Source: Psychrobacillus sp. FSL H8-0483 (GTDB lineage Bacteria > Bacillota > Bacilli > Bacillales_A > Planococcaceae). Taken from it: a stretch of DNA of 64,000 nt. Numbering within the stretch: position 1 is the first letter of the stretch; the number at the start of each line of letters is the position of its first letter. A program made the position numbers and the translations under genes. The stretch is from positions 1,843,501 through 1,907,500 of the forward strand of contig NZ_CP152052.1 of the NCBI RefSeq assembly GCF_038637725.1. Reading direction: 5' to 3'. The notes beneath the pieces were generated by a model that worked only from the letters and a program-made list of their open reading frames with translations, made no database searches and was not told the DNA's origin. Positions 7,344-15,664 of this stretch are shown here, in pieces.

Positions 7344-7814
7344 TCATATAACTGTAGATGCACAAGCTACAATTAAACATTCACGTTCTTCAAGTTTGTA
7401 TGAATCCCATTCGTCAATTTCTGCAAATACCTCATCGGTCTCAATATATTTTTTTATATTGGCATCTTCTAAAAGTCTCGACATCTGAGCAATTTTCATT
7501 ACAGAATATTTTTCAATTGTGCTATTTGCGAATAATTCTTGAACAACTCCCTCTATGTTCATCCTATAAACTGATGGAGTTTTGGCGGTTGTTTCTGAAA
7601 TTCTAAGTCCCGCTTGTGTAATATTATGTTGCAAAATAATAGCTAGTAAATTTGTTCGGATATAAGCAAGTTGCTCAGGAATTTCTAAAGATAGTGGGAT
7701 GTGTAAATACGAACATTTAATAATTTCAAATTCAGAGTCTTGATCATAAATTACCGCATAATAAACTTTGGGGGAAGCTTTACTTGGGGAAATCCTTATT
7801 CCTATTGTATGCAT
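7344..7814 (-). CDS. hypothetical protein, possible RNase H/RuvC-like fold, 156 aa
   Basis: First gene of the minus-strand operon. The start HTIGIRISPSKASPKVYYAVI resembles the first beta strands of RNase H-fold proteins (IGIDPS..), and the end KLEERECLIVACAS recalls the last helix of RuvC-like folds (E..A...A). The canonical first acidic residue is missing, so catalysis is doubtful. It is immediately upstream of the kinase. Function unknown; the fold assignment is a weak guess. Confidence 0.6.
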   Translation of the reverse strand: MHTIGIRISPSKASPKVYYAVIYDQDSEFEIIKCSYLHIPLSLEIPEQLAYIRTNLLAIILQHNITQAGLRISETTAKTPSVYRMNIEGVVQELFANSTIEKYSVMKIAQMSRLLEDANIKKYIETDEVFAEIDEWDSYKLEERECLIVACASTVI

Positions 7815-7954
7815 ATCTCATACCTACCTTTTTTTCACATGTCCCAATTGTACTATACGGGATTAATATAGGTCTACAAAACTATTACTAATATATTTAT
7901 AGGATAAAATACAGTTAATTAATCTCACTGAGATCATGTGGGCATGAGGGTGGT

Positions 7955-7986
7955 AAAAAAAAACAACGTCCCAAACCTAAGGACGA
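7955..7986 (-). terminator. terminator of the 52-aa minus-strand gene
   Basis: On the minus strand CGTCC pairs with GGACG across an 8-9 base loop, followed by a nine-T run (7955-7963 on the plus strand read as A). Confidence 0.65.
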
Positions 7987-7999
7987 TATTTCCTGAAGA

Positions 8000-8158
8000 T
8001 TACAGCTTGTCTAGGATTTTGTAGATTATCTCACCTAAACGTACTGCGTCAACGAACTTACGGAAGGTAGTTGTTTCTGCGAGTTTACGCTGGTTAATCC
8101 TTTCTTGCTTTTCTTGCTTTCTAACTATACGACTATTAGCCCGACTATAAGTTACCAT
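8000..8158 (-). CDS. small basic helical protein, 52 aa
   Basis: Begins MVTYSRANSRIVRKQEKQ and ends with an amphipathic helix (FVDAVRLGEIIYKILDKL). The first half is strongly charged and basic, suggesting nucleic-acid or protein binding. The ribosome site is weak (GGCGGTG, about 8 bases upstream) but a terminator follows directly, which supports a real gene. No family recognised. Confidence 0.5.
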   Translation of the reverse strand: MVTYSRANSRIVRKQEKQERINQRKLAETTTFRKFVDAVRLGEIIYKILDKL

Positions 8159-8258
8159 AAACAAAACACCGCCACTGGACTAACTGCAATTGTAATTGAA
8201 TCCGAAGAATTAACCTCTTCTAATTTCATGCCAATTAAAGAACATAAACAAAAAAACT

Positions 8259-8352
8259 TGTTCAACTAACGAGTGCTTTACTTGAAGATCATTGAGCTGT
8301 TTAGACAGCTCATTTTTCTTATTCAACTAAAAACGCAGTTTAGTTGAATAAG
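8259..8352 (+). repeat. cassette-junction repeat, A + terminator + B
   Basis: A arm TTCAACTAACGAGTGCTTTA, terminator GAGCTG/CAGCTC with T5, and B arm TTATTCAACTAAAAACGCAG with TTTAGTTGAATAAG. Confidence 0.9.
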
Positions 8353-8433
8353 CTATTAAGAATTTATAATAAGAAACCGAGGTTTTTAAACATCCTACAT
8401 AATATCGGTATACAGAGAGAGGGAGGATTATAT

Positions 8434-8589
8434 TTGAAGTATTTGTTCTTGGCAATTTTAGGGGCAGTCATAGGTTGGATAGGTCTTAGCTTTATTTTGA
8501 AAGATTGGGACCAACAGGGGCTTAGGATTCTTATCATAGAAATAGTTATTGGATATATTACTAGAAAACAAACTGAAGATAAGCTTTAA
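8434..8589 (+). CDS. small two-helix membrane protein, 51 aa (paralogue of 19963-20124)
   Basis: TTG 8434 follows GGGAGG with an 8-base gap, so I reject the longer reading from 8344, which starts inside the junction repeat. The protein begins MKYLFLAILGAVIGWIGL and has a second helix ending in YITRKQTEDKL. It aligns along its whole length with the 53-residue protein at 19963 (same LG..IGW, KD, R.L.I.. pattern). Family not recognised. Single gene of its cassette. Confidence 0.7.
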   Translation: MKYLFLAILGAVIGWIGLSFILKDWDQQGLRILIIEIVIGYITRKQTEDKL

Positions 8590-8611
8590 ACCTAACAAAT
8601 TTTAAGAACTT

Positions 8612-8643
8612 TCTTATTGAACTAACGCAGCAGGTTAGTTGAG
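8612..8643 (+). repeat. cassette-junction repeat, B arm only
   Basis: CTTATTGAACTAACGCAGCAG then GTTAGTTGAGG, with no A arm or terminator stem. Confidence 0.85.
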
Positions 8644-8687
8644 GAACGTAACATTTGAGTTAGTACGTCTAATAAGGAGTGTGGCAT

Positions 8688-9008
8688 ATGAACCATCTAT
8701 TAAAACTGTGGTTATCGTTATTCTTTCTTATTGTCATTAATGGATGTGGACCGACTTCAGAAATTAAAGAAAGTGGAAAAGATTCATTGAAAGAAACCGC
8801 TGAAGTTCCCATAAACTCAGGTGGTCCTCTTCCACTGCAGTGGATAAATTATGGTGGGGAGAAATATGTTTTTAACAGAATTATTCCAAAAGATGAAGTG
8901 GATATGAGTCAAATTGTCTCAACAAACGCATTAACAGCATTAGGAGATGGTGCTGAATTTGGGAATGAGATTTTTCTTTACAAGAAAGACGGTAGTTTAT
9001 TCAAATAG
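8688..9008 (+). CDS. lipoprotein, 106 aa, possibly frameshifted near its end
   Basis: ATG 8688 follows AAGGAG at the right distance. The signal peptide ends in a lipobox (VINGC, Cys about residue 20), so the mature protein is membrane-anchored outside the cell. After the stop at 9008 the +1 frame reads QIDNTGPNEQWANFTKNKLN to a stop near 9063, which looks like the natural C terminus; a one-base loss after GGTAGTTTATTC may have shortened the gene. No known domain. Confidence 0.7.
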   Translation: MNHLLKLWLSLFFLIVINGCGPTSEIKESGKDSLKETAEVPINSGGPLPLQWINYGGEKYVFNRIIPKDEVDMSQIVSTNALTALGDGAEFGNEIFLYKKDGSLFK

Positions 9009-9130
9009 ATAACACAGGACCTAATGAACAATGGGCGAATTTCACTAAAAATAAATTAAATTAATTTTGGGCAATATTGTTATTAAACTTATAATGGTTT
9101 AAGTTGAGCGGATTAAATAGCTACTTTTCT

Positions 9131-9208
9131 TGTTGAACTACCGGGTGCTTTACTTCAAGAAGGAGTAAAGCCTTTTATTGAACTTAAGAAGCAGAATAGT
9201 TGGATAAG
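9131..9208 (+). repeat. cassette-junction repeat, A + terminator + degenerate B
   Basis: A arm TTGAACTACCGGGTGCTTTA, common terminator (ends AGTAAAGCC, T4), and B arm TTATTGAACTTAAGAAGCAG with ATAGTTGGATAAG. Confidence 0.85.
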
Positions 9209-9252
9209 ATGATAAAATATTGTTAGTACAAAAATAACTAAGGGGTAAAAAT

Positions 9253-9816
9253 ATGAAGCTAATTTTGGCAACAGACGAAGAGATAAATAAACTGCTTTCA
9301 AAGTTTAAAAAATTTAATACAAATCTTATTGATGAACCTAGTAAGTTATACAATCATATTGGTAATATGGATGTATTTAATCGAGTTTTAACAGAAGAAG
9401 AGGCAAGCGAATTATTGGGCAGAAACCATAATCTAAAATACGGCGCAAAATTTGTTAGTACATTTAATAGCCTTTTTCATTTGGCAGAGAATGAAGTTTA
9501 TGTACACATTAATAAAAGCTTGAGTAAACCAAGTCTTAAATATGTTTTAAGTTGCCTAAATCGAGGAGAGGCTAACCTCTTTCGTAAATTATTTTCCAAT
9601 AAAAAGGGGATTTATAAAATAGGGGATGAGGAAGCCCTTACTTTTTTAGCAAATCTTTCAGTAAATGAACTTTATTTTGTTGATATTTTCTTTCCATCAT
9701 TTGATACAGTAATAATGGGGAATTGGGATTTATCTTTTCCTATTTATTCTAAGACGTCAATAGGTTTTATGAAGTGCAAGAAAATTATTGAAGAAAATGG
9801 ATTATTTATTCGTTAG
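9253..9816 (+). CDS. hypothetical protein, 187 aa
   Basis: Soluble protein starting at ATG 9253 after AAGGGG. It opens with an acidic helix region (ATDEEINKLLSKFKKF) and has a mixed alpha/beta composition, with no signal peptide or long membrane segment. I recognise no motif. It is the last gene of the array before the tyrosine recombinase. Confidence 0.7.
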   Translation: MKLILATDEEINKLLSKFKKFNTNLIDEPSKLYNHIGNMDVFNRVLTEEEASELLGRNHNLKYGAKFVSTFNSLFHLAENEVYVHINKSLSKPSLKYVLSCLNRGEANLFRKLFSNKKGIYKIGDEEALTFLANLSVNELYFVDIFFPSFDTVIMGNWDLSFPIYSKTSIGFMKCKKIIEENGLFIR

Positions 9817-9847
9817 TAACCAATAAGTGAACGAGAGAAGAAGCCGT

Positions 9848-9912
9848 TCCTTGTTCAACTAACGAGGTGCTTTAGTCAAGTGGAGCAACGTCTTGTAAGA
9901 CGTTTCTCCTTT
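9848..9912 (+). repeat. A arm plus terminator at the recombinase gene's 3' end
   Basis: TTGTTCAACTAACGAGGTGCTTTAG is an A arm (quoted in pieces: TTCAACTAACGAGGTGC). It is followed by a unique hairpin, AACGTCTTGTAAGACGTT extended by GGAG/CTCC, with T4, which can terminate the minus-strand recombinase or the plus-strand gene 9253. The matching B arm lies beyond the recombinase gene at 10829. Confidence 0.8.
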
Positions 9913-9916
9913 TACA

Positions 9917-10756
9917 TTAAAAGTACTTCTGATAATACTCCTTCCTTAACCTTCCGCTTAACTGAGCATAGATCCTTGTGGTTTCACTTTTCTCATGCCC
10001 CATAAGACTTTGTATCACTTCAATAGGAGCTCCATTGTTCAACAAATGCGTTGCGTAGCTGTGTCTAAGTTGGTGTGGATGTATTTCTTTATTAATTTCC
10101 GCACGATTGGAAATCCGTTTGATGATGTATCGCATTTGGGCGACACTCATTTTGTGTGGCTGTCTGGCTGTTACAAAAATAGCAGGGTTATGATCATCAC
10201 GGCTTTCTATATAGCGTTTAAGCCATATGTCGCAACGTGTATTAAAATAAACCTCCCTTTCCTTGTCGCCTTTTCCTCTCACGATCGCAGATTGATTGGA
10301 CCAATTAATATGGTTCTTTTCTAACGCGACTACTTCTCCAATTCGACAACCGGTAGAAAACATGAATTCAAAAATCGCTTTTTCCATTGGAGAGTGACAG
10401 GATTCACGAAGGTGTTCAATCTCCCGTTCGGTTAAATACTTGGGTATCCGCTTCCCTACTTTAGGTTCTTTAATTTTGGAGGTTGGATTCTTACTCAGAT
10501 AGCCTTCTTCATGGGACCAACGAAAAAATGATTTCATAAAGCGGATACGATGTGCAAGACTGGCCGGTTTTAAATGCTTGCCGGATATAGCGAGATATTC
10601 TTTCAGTTGATTTGTATCCAGTAATTCCATCCCTATATCCTTAAAATAATCAGTTAGTAGCAAAGACTGTAACCGGTAGGCCTTCAACGTTTGTGGCGAA
10701 AAGCCCTCTATTCGCTTATCAGCTTCAAACGAAGCCCATGCTTTTGACAGTAACAA
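9917..10756 (-). CDS. XerC/D-like tyrosine recombinase within the cassette array
   Basis: 279 residues, starting at TTG 10756 after AGGGGG. The N-terminal SAM-like core-binding domain covers about 1-95; the catalytic domain has R138 (STGCRIGEV), K162 (GKGDKE), H228 and R231 (HPHQLRH), H254 (LMGHEKS) and nucleophile Y263 (RIYAQL). All active-site residues are present. It lacks the extra helix insertion that marks IntI integron integrases, so by family it is Xer-like. It lies on the opposite strand to the cassettes, between an A arm and a B arm, as an integron integrase would. Whether it acts on the junction repeats is inference. Confidence 0.9.
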   Translation of the reverse strand: MLLSKAWASFEADKRIEGFSPQTLKAYRLQSLLLTDYFKDIGMELLDTNQLKEYLAISGKHLKPASLAHRIRFMKSFFRWSHEEGYLSKNPTSKIKEPKVGKRIPKYLTEREIEHLRESCHSPMEKAIFEFMFSTGCRIGEVVALEKNHINWSNQSAIVRGKGDKEREVYFNTRCDIWLKRYIESRDDHNPAIFVTARQPHKMSVAQMRYIIKRISNRAEINKEIHPHQLRHSYATHLLNNGAPIEVIQSLMGHEKSETTRIYAQLSGRLRKEYYQKYF

Positions 10757-10828
10757 TTCGATTCCCCCTAAAATAGTTATATTAAAAGGATTATTGCCAA
10801 TTTAATAGAATTATAGACATAGGGTGTG

Positions 10829-10848
10829 TTTTGACTAACGATGCAGGT
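10829..10848 (+). repeat. B arm, 5' part, interrupted by group II intron
   Basis: TTTGACTAACGATGCAGGT ends exactly where the intron GTGCG start begins. Joined to 11523 it gives ACTAACGATGCAGGT plus TAGTTGAAGAAG, a normal B arm. Confidence 0.85.
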
Positions 10849-11522
10849 GTGCGGCCGAGCCTAGGTCGTATCATATAGCGGGTGGGATTCCCGTCGAGAA
10901 AGAACTAGCCATTCACTCGTAGCGAGTCTTGGAGGGCTAATGGTAACATTAGCTTTTAAGCGTAGACAGTTAGGTGGCGGGCCGAAAGCCAAATGGTTGA
11001 AGGGATTGAGCCCCATAATGTTAGTAAATCGAGAGGGTTGATGCCTTACCTGCGGCAGAAAACTACATTTTATTCTTCGTTAAAGGCAAGAAGGATAAAA
11101 CCTCTCTGGGGTCAGAGACCTTGGCACGTCACACATGGATATGATACGGCAACTCGGGAGACCCTACCGGTCTCTTCTTACAGAAGAGTATGGCGTACAA
11201 GCGATAATAAGTAAGGAAACCAAATGCCGTTGTAGGGAGTCGGATAGCAGCGTAGTACCAATGAAGTTGGGTAATGCCGATGGAGGAAAGGCTGCTACCA
11301 AGTTATCACCCTCACTAGGGACACATTTACTACACACAGAGGTAGAGATAATAAATGTAAACTAAACTATTGAGGATAGCAGAATCAGCAAAGTCTGATC
11401 AAAAGAGACATTTTGTGAATGGTGACTTGGAGGAGCCGTGTGCGTAAATAGCGCAAGCACGGTTCTGTGAGGGGGGCGGAACACAATCTACCGCAAGGTA
11501 GAGAGGTTCCCTTCTACTCGAC
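10849..11522 (+). ncRNA. ORF-less group II intron
   Basis: 674 nt starting GTGCGGCCGAGCC and ending CTCGAC. Domain V is clear at 11433-11465 (GAGCCGTGTGCG, a short loop, GCGCAAGCACGGTTC), followed by a domain VI-like hairpin (CTACCGCAAGGTAG). The typical 5' domain I text is present. There is no reverse transcriptase reading frame, so splicing or mobility would need a maturase from elsewhere. Its exact removal restores the B arm, which fixes both boundaries. Short ORFs inside it are not genes. Confidence 0.88.
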
Positions 11523-11535
11523 TAGTTGAAGAAGA
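11523..11535 (+). repeat. B arm, 3' part, after the intron
   Basis: TAGTTGAAGAAGA completes the B arm interrupted at 10848. Confidence 0.8.
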
Positions 11536-11758
11536 ACTGGATAAAATGTTGTTAATACCAATAAGTAATATAAAGGAGAGGGGAATTTTCCATTATAAAA
11601 TGGTTCTTTAGTGGTCACATAATATTTCGGTTTTAATGCTCATTCATTAATCTTTTCAGTAGTTCACCCCTTAATGAAGAGTGACTATAAAGTTGTTTAT
11701 AAAGTGGTTAGACGCCTTGAAATTAAAGATATAATTTAAACGACAGTGGATTATATTT
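11536..11758. other. intergenic, no gene seen
   Basis: AT-rich DNA with an AAGGAGAGGGG stretch at about 11573 that looks like a ribosome site but is followed by no usable reading frame. It may be the scar of a lost cassette gene. Confidence 0.4.
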
Positions 11759-13093
11759 CTACTTCTCACACATTTCTATTATACAAGCTGCTAATTGTTG
11801 AATACCGAGGTCTATTTTACTTTCATCTACTTGTGAAATGCTTAATCGAATTGCTTTCTGTTTGTTTCCAACTAAATACATTCTAGAAGCATTGTCTACA
11901 TAAATTTGTTTTTCATGTAATAAATAAATCAATTGATCAACATCTATATGTGAAGGCAAGAAGATAGTGAGATAAAAACCACTTTTGGGCTTTGTAAATG
12001 ATATATAGCTTGGTATATATGTTGAACAAGCATTTAATACCCTCTTCATTTTGTTTAGGTACAATGGTTTTACATTTTCTAAATGATAATGAAACATTCC
12101 ACTTTTCAAATAGATTTCTAATGCGCCTTGTGAAAGTGTTGATGTATTAAAATCAGCACTAAATTTATAGTGTACAAAGGAATCAATCATTGTTTCAGGA
12201 AGTACAACAGTCGCAATGCGCAACCCTGGTAAAAATACTTTTGAAAAGCTTTTAACATAAATGATTCTTCCATTAGGCTCATATGCAAATAAAGGATCTG
12301 CTTTAGAATCCACATCTAATTCTGCTAAGTAATCATCTTCTACAATGTATACATCATATTTTTCTGCAAGAGCAACGATTTTTTTCTTCTCTTCATTTGT
12401 ATAGTGATGCCCAAGTGGATTATGATACCTTGGTATAATATAAAAGAATTTAATATCGTTCCTACGGAATAAAGATTCTAGTCGTTCAAAATCAATCCCA
12501 TCCATTGTTAAGTCAATTCCTAATGTTTCGCTTTGATTTAACTGTAAAGTATCTATCATCCCAAAGTAAGTTGGTTGCTCAATCAATACTTTCTTTTTAC
12601 CATTTGGAAACGGCATCATCGATAGTATGTGTAAAGCTTGTTGCGATCCAGAAGTAATGACGAGTCGCTCAGGTTTCGTGAATACTTGTAGATTTTGCAA
12701 ATGAATCACCAGTTCTTTTCTCAACGAATAGAGTCCTTGTTGCTCACTGTACTTAAATAACTGTACTTTATAATGATCAATTGCTTGGTTTATACAATGT
12801 TGAAAGTCCTCATAAGGCATGATTCTTTCATCTGGGCCTGCAGATAAAAAGTCAATATTTTCATTCGGACGAGGTACTCGGTAATCATCAACAATATAAT
12901 AGCCACTTTTGGGCTTAGCATAGACAATATGTTGTTTCTCCAGTTCCAGTAATGCCTTTACAACCGTATTTTTACTACATTGAAATTGTTCAGCTAGCGT
13001 CCTAATTGAAGGCAATTTGTCTCCAACTTTCAACTGTCCATCCTCTATCTGTTGTTTCATACTTTCTAAAATAACTTTATATTTTGTTATCAT
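11759..13093 (-). CDS. MocR/PdxR-type regulator (GntR HTH fused to aminotransferase fold)
   Basis: 444 residues. The N-terminal GntR winged helix (about 1-70) has GDKLPSIRTLAEQF and SKNTVVKALLEL; a fold-type I aminotransferase domain follows, with the PLP lysine K285 in KSFSKVF and the VEDDY aspartate region near 251-255. Family members bind PLP plus an amino-acid-like ligand and control a neighbouring gene; examples are PdxR, GabR and TauR. It is divergent from an EamA transporter at 13234, its likely target. Start ATG 13093 follows AGGAGG. No junction repeat separates the pair. Confidence 0.92.
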   Translation of the reverse strand: MITKYKVILESMKQQIEDGQLKVGDKLPSIRTLAEQFQCSKNTVVKALLELEKQHIVYAKPKSGYYIVDDYRVPRPNENIDFLSAGPDERIMPYEDFQHCINQAIDHYKVQLFKYSEQQGLYSLRKELVIHLQNLQVFTKPERLVITSGSQQALHILSMMPFPNGKKKVLIEQPTYFGMIDTLQLNQSETLGIDLTMDGIDFERLESLFRRNDIKFFYIIPRYHNPLGHHYTNEEKKKIVALAEKYDVYIVEDDYLAELDVDSKADPLFAYEPNGRIIYVKSFSKVFLPGLRIATVVLPETMIDSFVHYKFSADFNTSTLSQGALEIYLKSGMFHYHLENVKPLYLNKMKRVLNACSTYIPSYISFTKPKSGFYLTIFLPSHIDVDQLIYLLHEKQIYVDNASRMYLVGNKQKAIRLSISQVDESKIDLGIQQLAACIIEMCEK

Positions 13094-13109
13094 CTATATC
13101 CTCCTCGTC

Positions 13110-13127
13110 ATCTGTACCATGACAGAT
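13110..13127. promoter_or_regulatory. inverted repeat between divergent regulator and exporter, possible operator
   Basis: ATCTGT and ACAGAT are arranged head to head with a 6-bp spacer, close to the start of the MocR-type gene. This is a plausible autoregulatory operator for 11759-13093. Confidence 0.45.
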
Positions 13128-13233
13128 ATGAAATTCTACTGTATGGAAAAGAGTCGATATCAATTACAATCATGTATATAGTCTAACTATGATTATGGAA
13201 TATATTTATGTACTTGTGAAGGGGAGAATTTAA

Positions 13234-14148
13234 ATGAAAGAAAATGTGAAAAAAGGGATGATCCTGGGTTTTATTGGTATTGTTTGTTTTAGTCTTACAT
13301 TGCCAGCAACAAGCATCGCTGTACCTTACTTTGGTGCGACAATTGTTGGTTTAGGTAGGACAGTTATCGCAGCCATTATTGTCGGAATTATTTTCATCAT
13401 AAAAAAAGAAAAATTACCTAATAAGAAACAAATGAAAAGTATAGGGATTGTAGCTATTGGTGCTGTACTTGCCTTTCCGCTATTAACAACCTTTGCGATG
13501 AAATCATTACCAGTATCACACGGAGCAATTGAACTGGCTTTACTACCACTTGCGACAGCTGGATTTGCGATGTGGCGTGGAGGTGAGCGACTTTCGAAAC
13601 GCTATTGGATTGCGAGTATTATTGGTACAATAACCGTGATTTTTTATGCTGTGTATTTAGGCTTAGGTCAATTACAAAAAGGTGATATTGCACTAATTAT
13701 AGCTGTCTTAATACTTGGATTAAGTTATGCAGAAGGCGGAAAGCTGTCCAAAGAGCTTGGCAGTTGGCAAGTAATCGCTTGGGCAATTTTAATCGGCGCT
13801 CCGTTTTTTGTGATTCCTGTGGGATTAAGTATATCCATTGATATGCTACAAGCACCTATAGAAGCTTGGATTAGTTTATTATACTTAGCCATTGTGAGCC
13901 AATTTTTAGCTTATGTCGCTTGGTATGGCGGGATGTCATTAGGGGGAATTGCAAGAGTAGGACAGATGCAATATTTACAGCCATTTTTAATGATTGGTTT
14001 TTCTGTATTATTCTTAGGGGAATCGATTACATGGCTAACTATTGTCCTAGCTATTGTTATTGTAATGTGTGTGATAATTGGAAAAAATACACCTGTAACT
14101 AAGAAAGAAACACATTATAATAATCGTGTTCTTCATGAAAAAGGTTGA
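13234..14148 (+). CDS. EamA/DMT-superfamily transporter
   Basis: 304 residues with about ten membrane helices arranged as two EamA repeats (about 5-135 and 148-285). Motifs such as FPLLTTFAMKSLPVSHGAIE and the conserved QYLQPFLMIGFSVLFLGE helix near 245-265 are typical. These proteins export or exchange amino acids and other small metabolites. ATG 13234 follows GGGGAG. The divergent MocR/PdxR-like gene suggests control by an amine, amino acid or B6 vitamer (inference). Confidence 0.9.
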   Translation: MKENVKKGMILGFIGIVCFSLTLPATSIAVPYFGATIVGLGRTVIAAIIVGIIFIIKKEKLPNKKQMKSIGIVAIGAVLAFPLLTTFAMKSLPVSHGAIELALLPLATAGFAMWRGGERLSKRYWIASIIGTITVIFYAVYLGLGQLQKGDIALIIAVLILGLSYAEGGKLSKELGSWQVIAWAILIGAPFFVIPVGLSISIDMLQAPIEAWISLLYLAIVSQFLAYVAWYGGMSLGGIARVGQMQYLQPFLMIGFSVLFLGESITWLTIVLAIVIVMCVIIGKNTPVTKKETHYNNRVLHEKG

Positions 14149-14344
14149 CGAATTTATAGATATCTAATTTTTCAGGTATTCATTCCAGAATAGTTCTCAA
14201 TGATTCGTTCGCTGAAAATTAAGCCGCTTTTTGGCTCATAGTTAATAGTAATTGTTTTTATAGAATTAATAATCTATATACTACAAAAGAATAAAAATAG
14301 TGGTATTAATGAACCAATTCGTTAAAATGGGCATGTGAACATAT

Positions 14345-14391
14345 AAAAATAGTAGTACAAATCATATCCATGGTTTGTGCTACTATTTTTT
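14345..14391 (+). terminator. long terminator-like hairpin
   Basis: AAAATAGTAG and an ACAAA segment pair with TTTGT and CTACTATTTT, with a T run at the end. It probably serves the EamA gene about 200 bp upstream, or is bidirectional. Confidence 0.65.
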
Positions 14392-14600
14392 GATAGTCGG
14401 ATAAATATCAATATGAGTAAAATACAATCAACAATCGTACAACATATATATTAATACATTGAAGTCTCTACAAAAAAACTGAAACCGAAAAAATGAGGTC
14501 GTGAAGAGCAGGGTTACTTTAAAGCATCAGGTGAAATGAATAATTGAATGATTATGGATTTAGAACTAAAAATATCCTTGGGTTTGTGAAGGGTTTCACT

Positions 14601-14692
14601 TAAACTAACGAGTGCTTTAGCTTAAAGAACGTTGAGCTGCTAAGACGCCTCTTTTTTCATATTGAACTAACGCAGCAGGTTAGTTGAATAAG
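14601..14692 (+). repeat. cassette-junction repeat, A + terminator + B
   Basis: TTAAACTAACGAGTGCTTTA, a GAGCTGC/GCCTC-type stem with T6, and a perfect B arm ending GTTAGTTGAATAAG. Preceded by the leader palindrome GTGAAGGGTTTCAC. Confidence 0.9.
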
Positions 14693-14766
14693 AAGAAAAT
14701 TACTTTTCTTTTTTCAGTATAATTAAATTATAATTTATACACTTAATATGAAAGTGAGTGAGACTT

Positions 14767-15540
14767 TTGAGATTTGTTTTTGATTTAGATGGAACAATTT
14801 GTTTTAAAGGACAACCAATATCTAACAGGATACTTCATTCATTGTCAGAGTTGACGAAAGCGGGTATTGAAGTCATTTTCGCATCTGCCAGACCTATTAG
14901 AGATATGCTACCTGTCATAGACGAAGCGTTTCATTATTATACAATGGTTGGGGGAAATGGCTCTTTAATATCAAAAGAAGGAAAAGTAATCAAATCCAAT
15001 TCGTTTTCAACAAATGAAATTAATGAAATAAAGAATTTTATTAATCAATATAATGCTACTTATCTAATAGATGGTGATTGGGACTATGCTTATACTGGCT
15101 CAGAAACACACCCTATACTTCAAAACTTAGACCCTGCAAAATTAGCGAAAATGGTTAGTTTAGAATCTCTTGATTCGGTAGTTAAAGTTCTGTTTCTAAC
15201 CTCAAATAATATGGATGAATTAGCAGAAAAACTTTCAAAACTTAATGTATATGTAAATAAACATAGTAACGAGAATGTTCTTGATATCAGCCCAAGTGGG
15301 ATAAATAAATGGAGTGCATTAAAGACTCTTGGGGTAAAAGAAAATGCATATATTGCTTTTGGGAACGATGCGAATGATATATCAATGTTTGAAAACGCAT
15401 TGCATACAGTTATGATTGGCTATCACGAACAGTTAGCTCCTTTTGCAAAAGAGACTATTTCATTGAGTGGGGATTACGAACAGGAAATCGCAGAAAAAAT
15501 ACTTACTCTTTTAAAGGAATATAGACCAATACAAGTATAG
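14767..15540 (+). CDS. HAD-superfamily phosphatase, Cof-type (IIB)
   Basis: 257 residues from TTG 14767, which puts FVFDLDGT at the extreme N terminus as usual; a GTG at 14758 is also in frame. Motif I is DLDGTI, motif II lies in the SARP segment near residue 38, the motif III lysine is in INKWSALKT, and motif IV is FGNDANDISMF. The alpha/beta cap between II and III marks the Cof/YkrA-type sugar- or nucleotide-phosphate phosphatases. Substrate unknown. Single gene of its cassette. Confidence 0.88.
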   Translation: MRFVFDLDGTICFKGQPISNRILHSLSELTKAGIEVIFASARPIRDMLPVIDEAFHYYTMVGGNGSLISKEGKVIKSNSFSTNEINEIKNFINQYNATYLIDGDWDYAYTGSETHPILQNLDPAKLAKMVSLESLDSVVKVLFLTSNNMDELAEKLSKLNVYVNKHSNENVLDISPSGINKWSALKTLGVKENAYIAFGNDANDISMFENALHTVMIGYHEQLAPFAKETISLSGDYEQEIAEKILTLLKEYRPIQV

Positions 15541-15545
15541 TTCTT

Positions 15546-15627
15546 ATTCAACTAACGGATGCTTTACTTCAAGAAGGAGTAAAGCCTTTTTCCTTATTGA
15601 ACTAAAGCAGCAGTTTACTTGAAGAAG
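15546..15627 (+). repeat. cassette-junction repeat, A + terminator + B
   Basis: TTCAACTAACGGATGCTTTA with the common terminator (AGTAAAGC, T5) and B arm TTATTGAACTAAAGCAGCAG with TTTACTTGAAGAAG. Confidence 0.9.
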
Positions 15628-15664
15628 AGCATTAGAAAAATTAGGCGTTTGGGGGAGTTCTAAT

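Larger units (their letters stand above)
14149..14757. other. intergenic stretch with terminator and junction
   Basis: Apart from the hairpin at 14345-14391 and the junction at 14601-14692 I see no gene. The segment 14392-14583 is AT-rich and featureless. GTGAAGGGTTTCAC at 14586 is the leader palindrome. Confidence 0.5.

Noticed and set aside
8161-8260. A plus-strand frame reading GLTAIVIESEELTSSNFMP to a stop in the A arm
   Set aside because: No start codon or ribosome site; upstream it is antisense to the 52-residue gene. It may be a gene remnant but cannot be supported.
9917-10756. Calling the recombinase IntI
   Set aside because: It is 279 residues with a plain Xer-type fold and shows no IntI-specific insertion between the conserved boxes; only the context is integron-like.
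10993-11365. Two overlapping plus-strand reading frames of about 75 codons
   Set aside because: They lie wholly inside the group II intron RNA, have no ribosome site, and the sequence is explained by intron structure.
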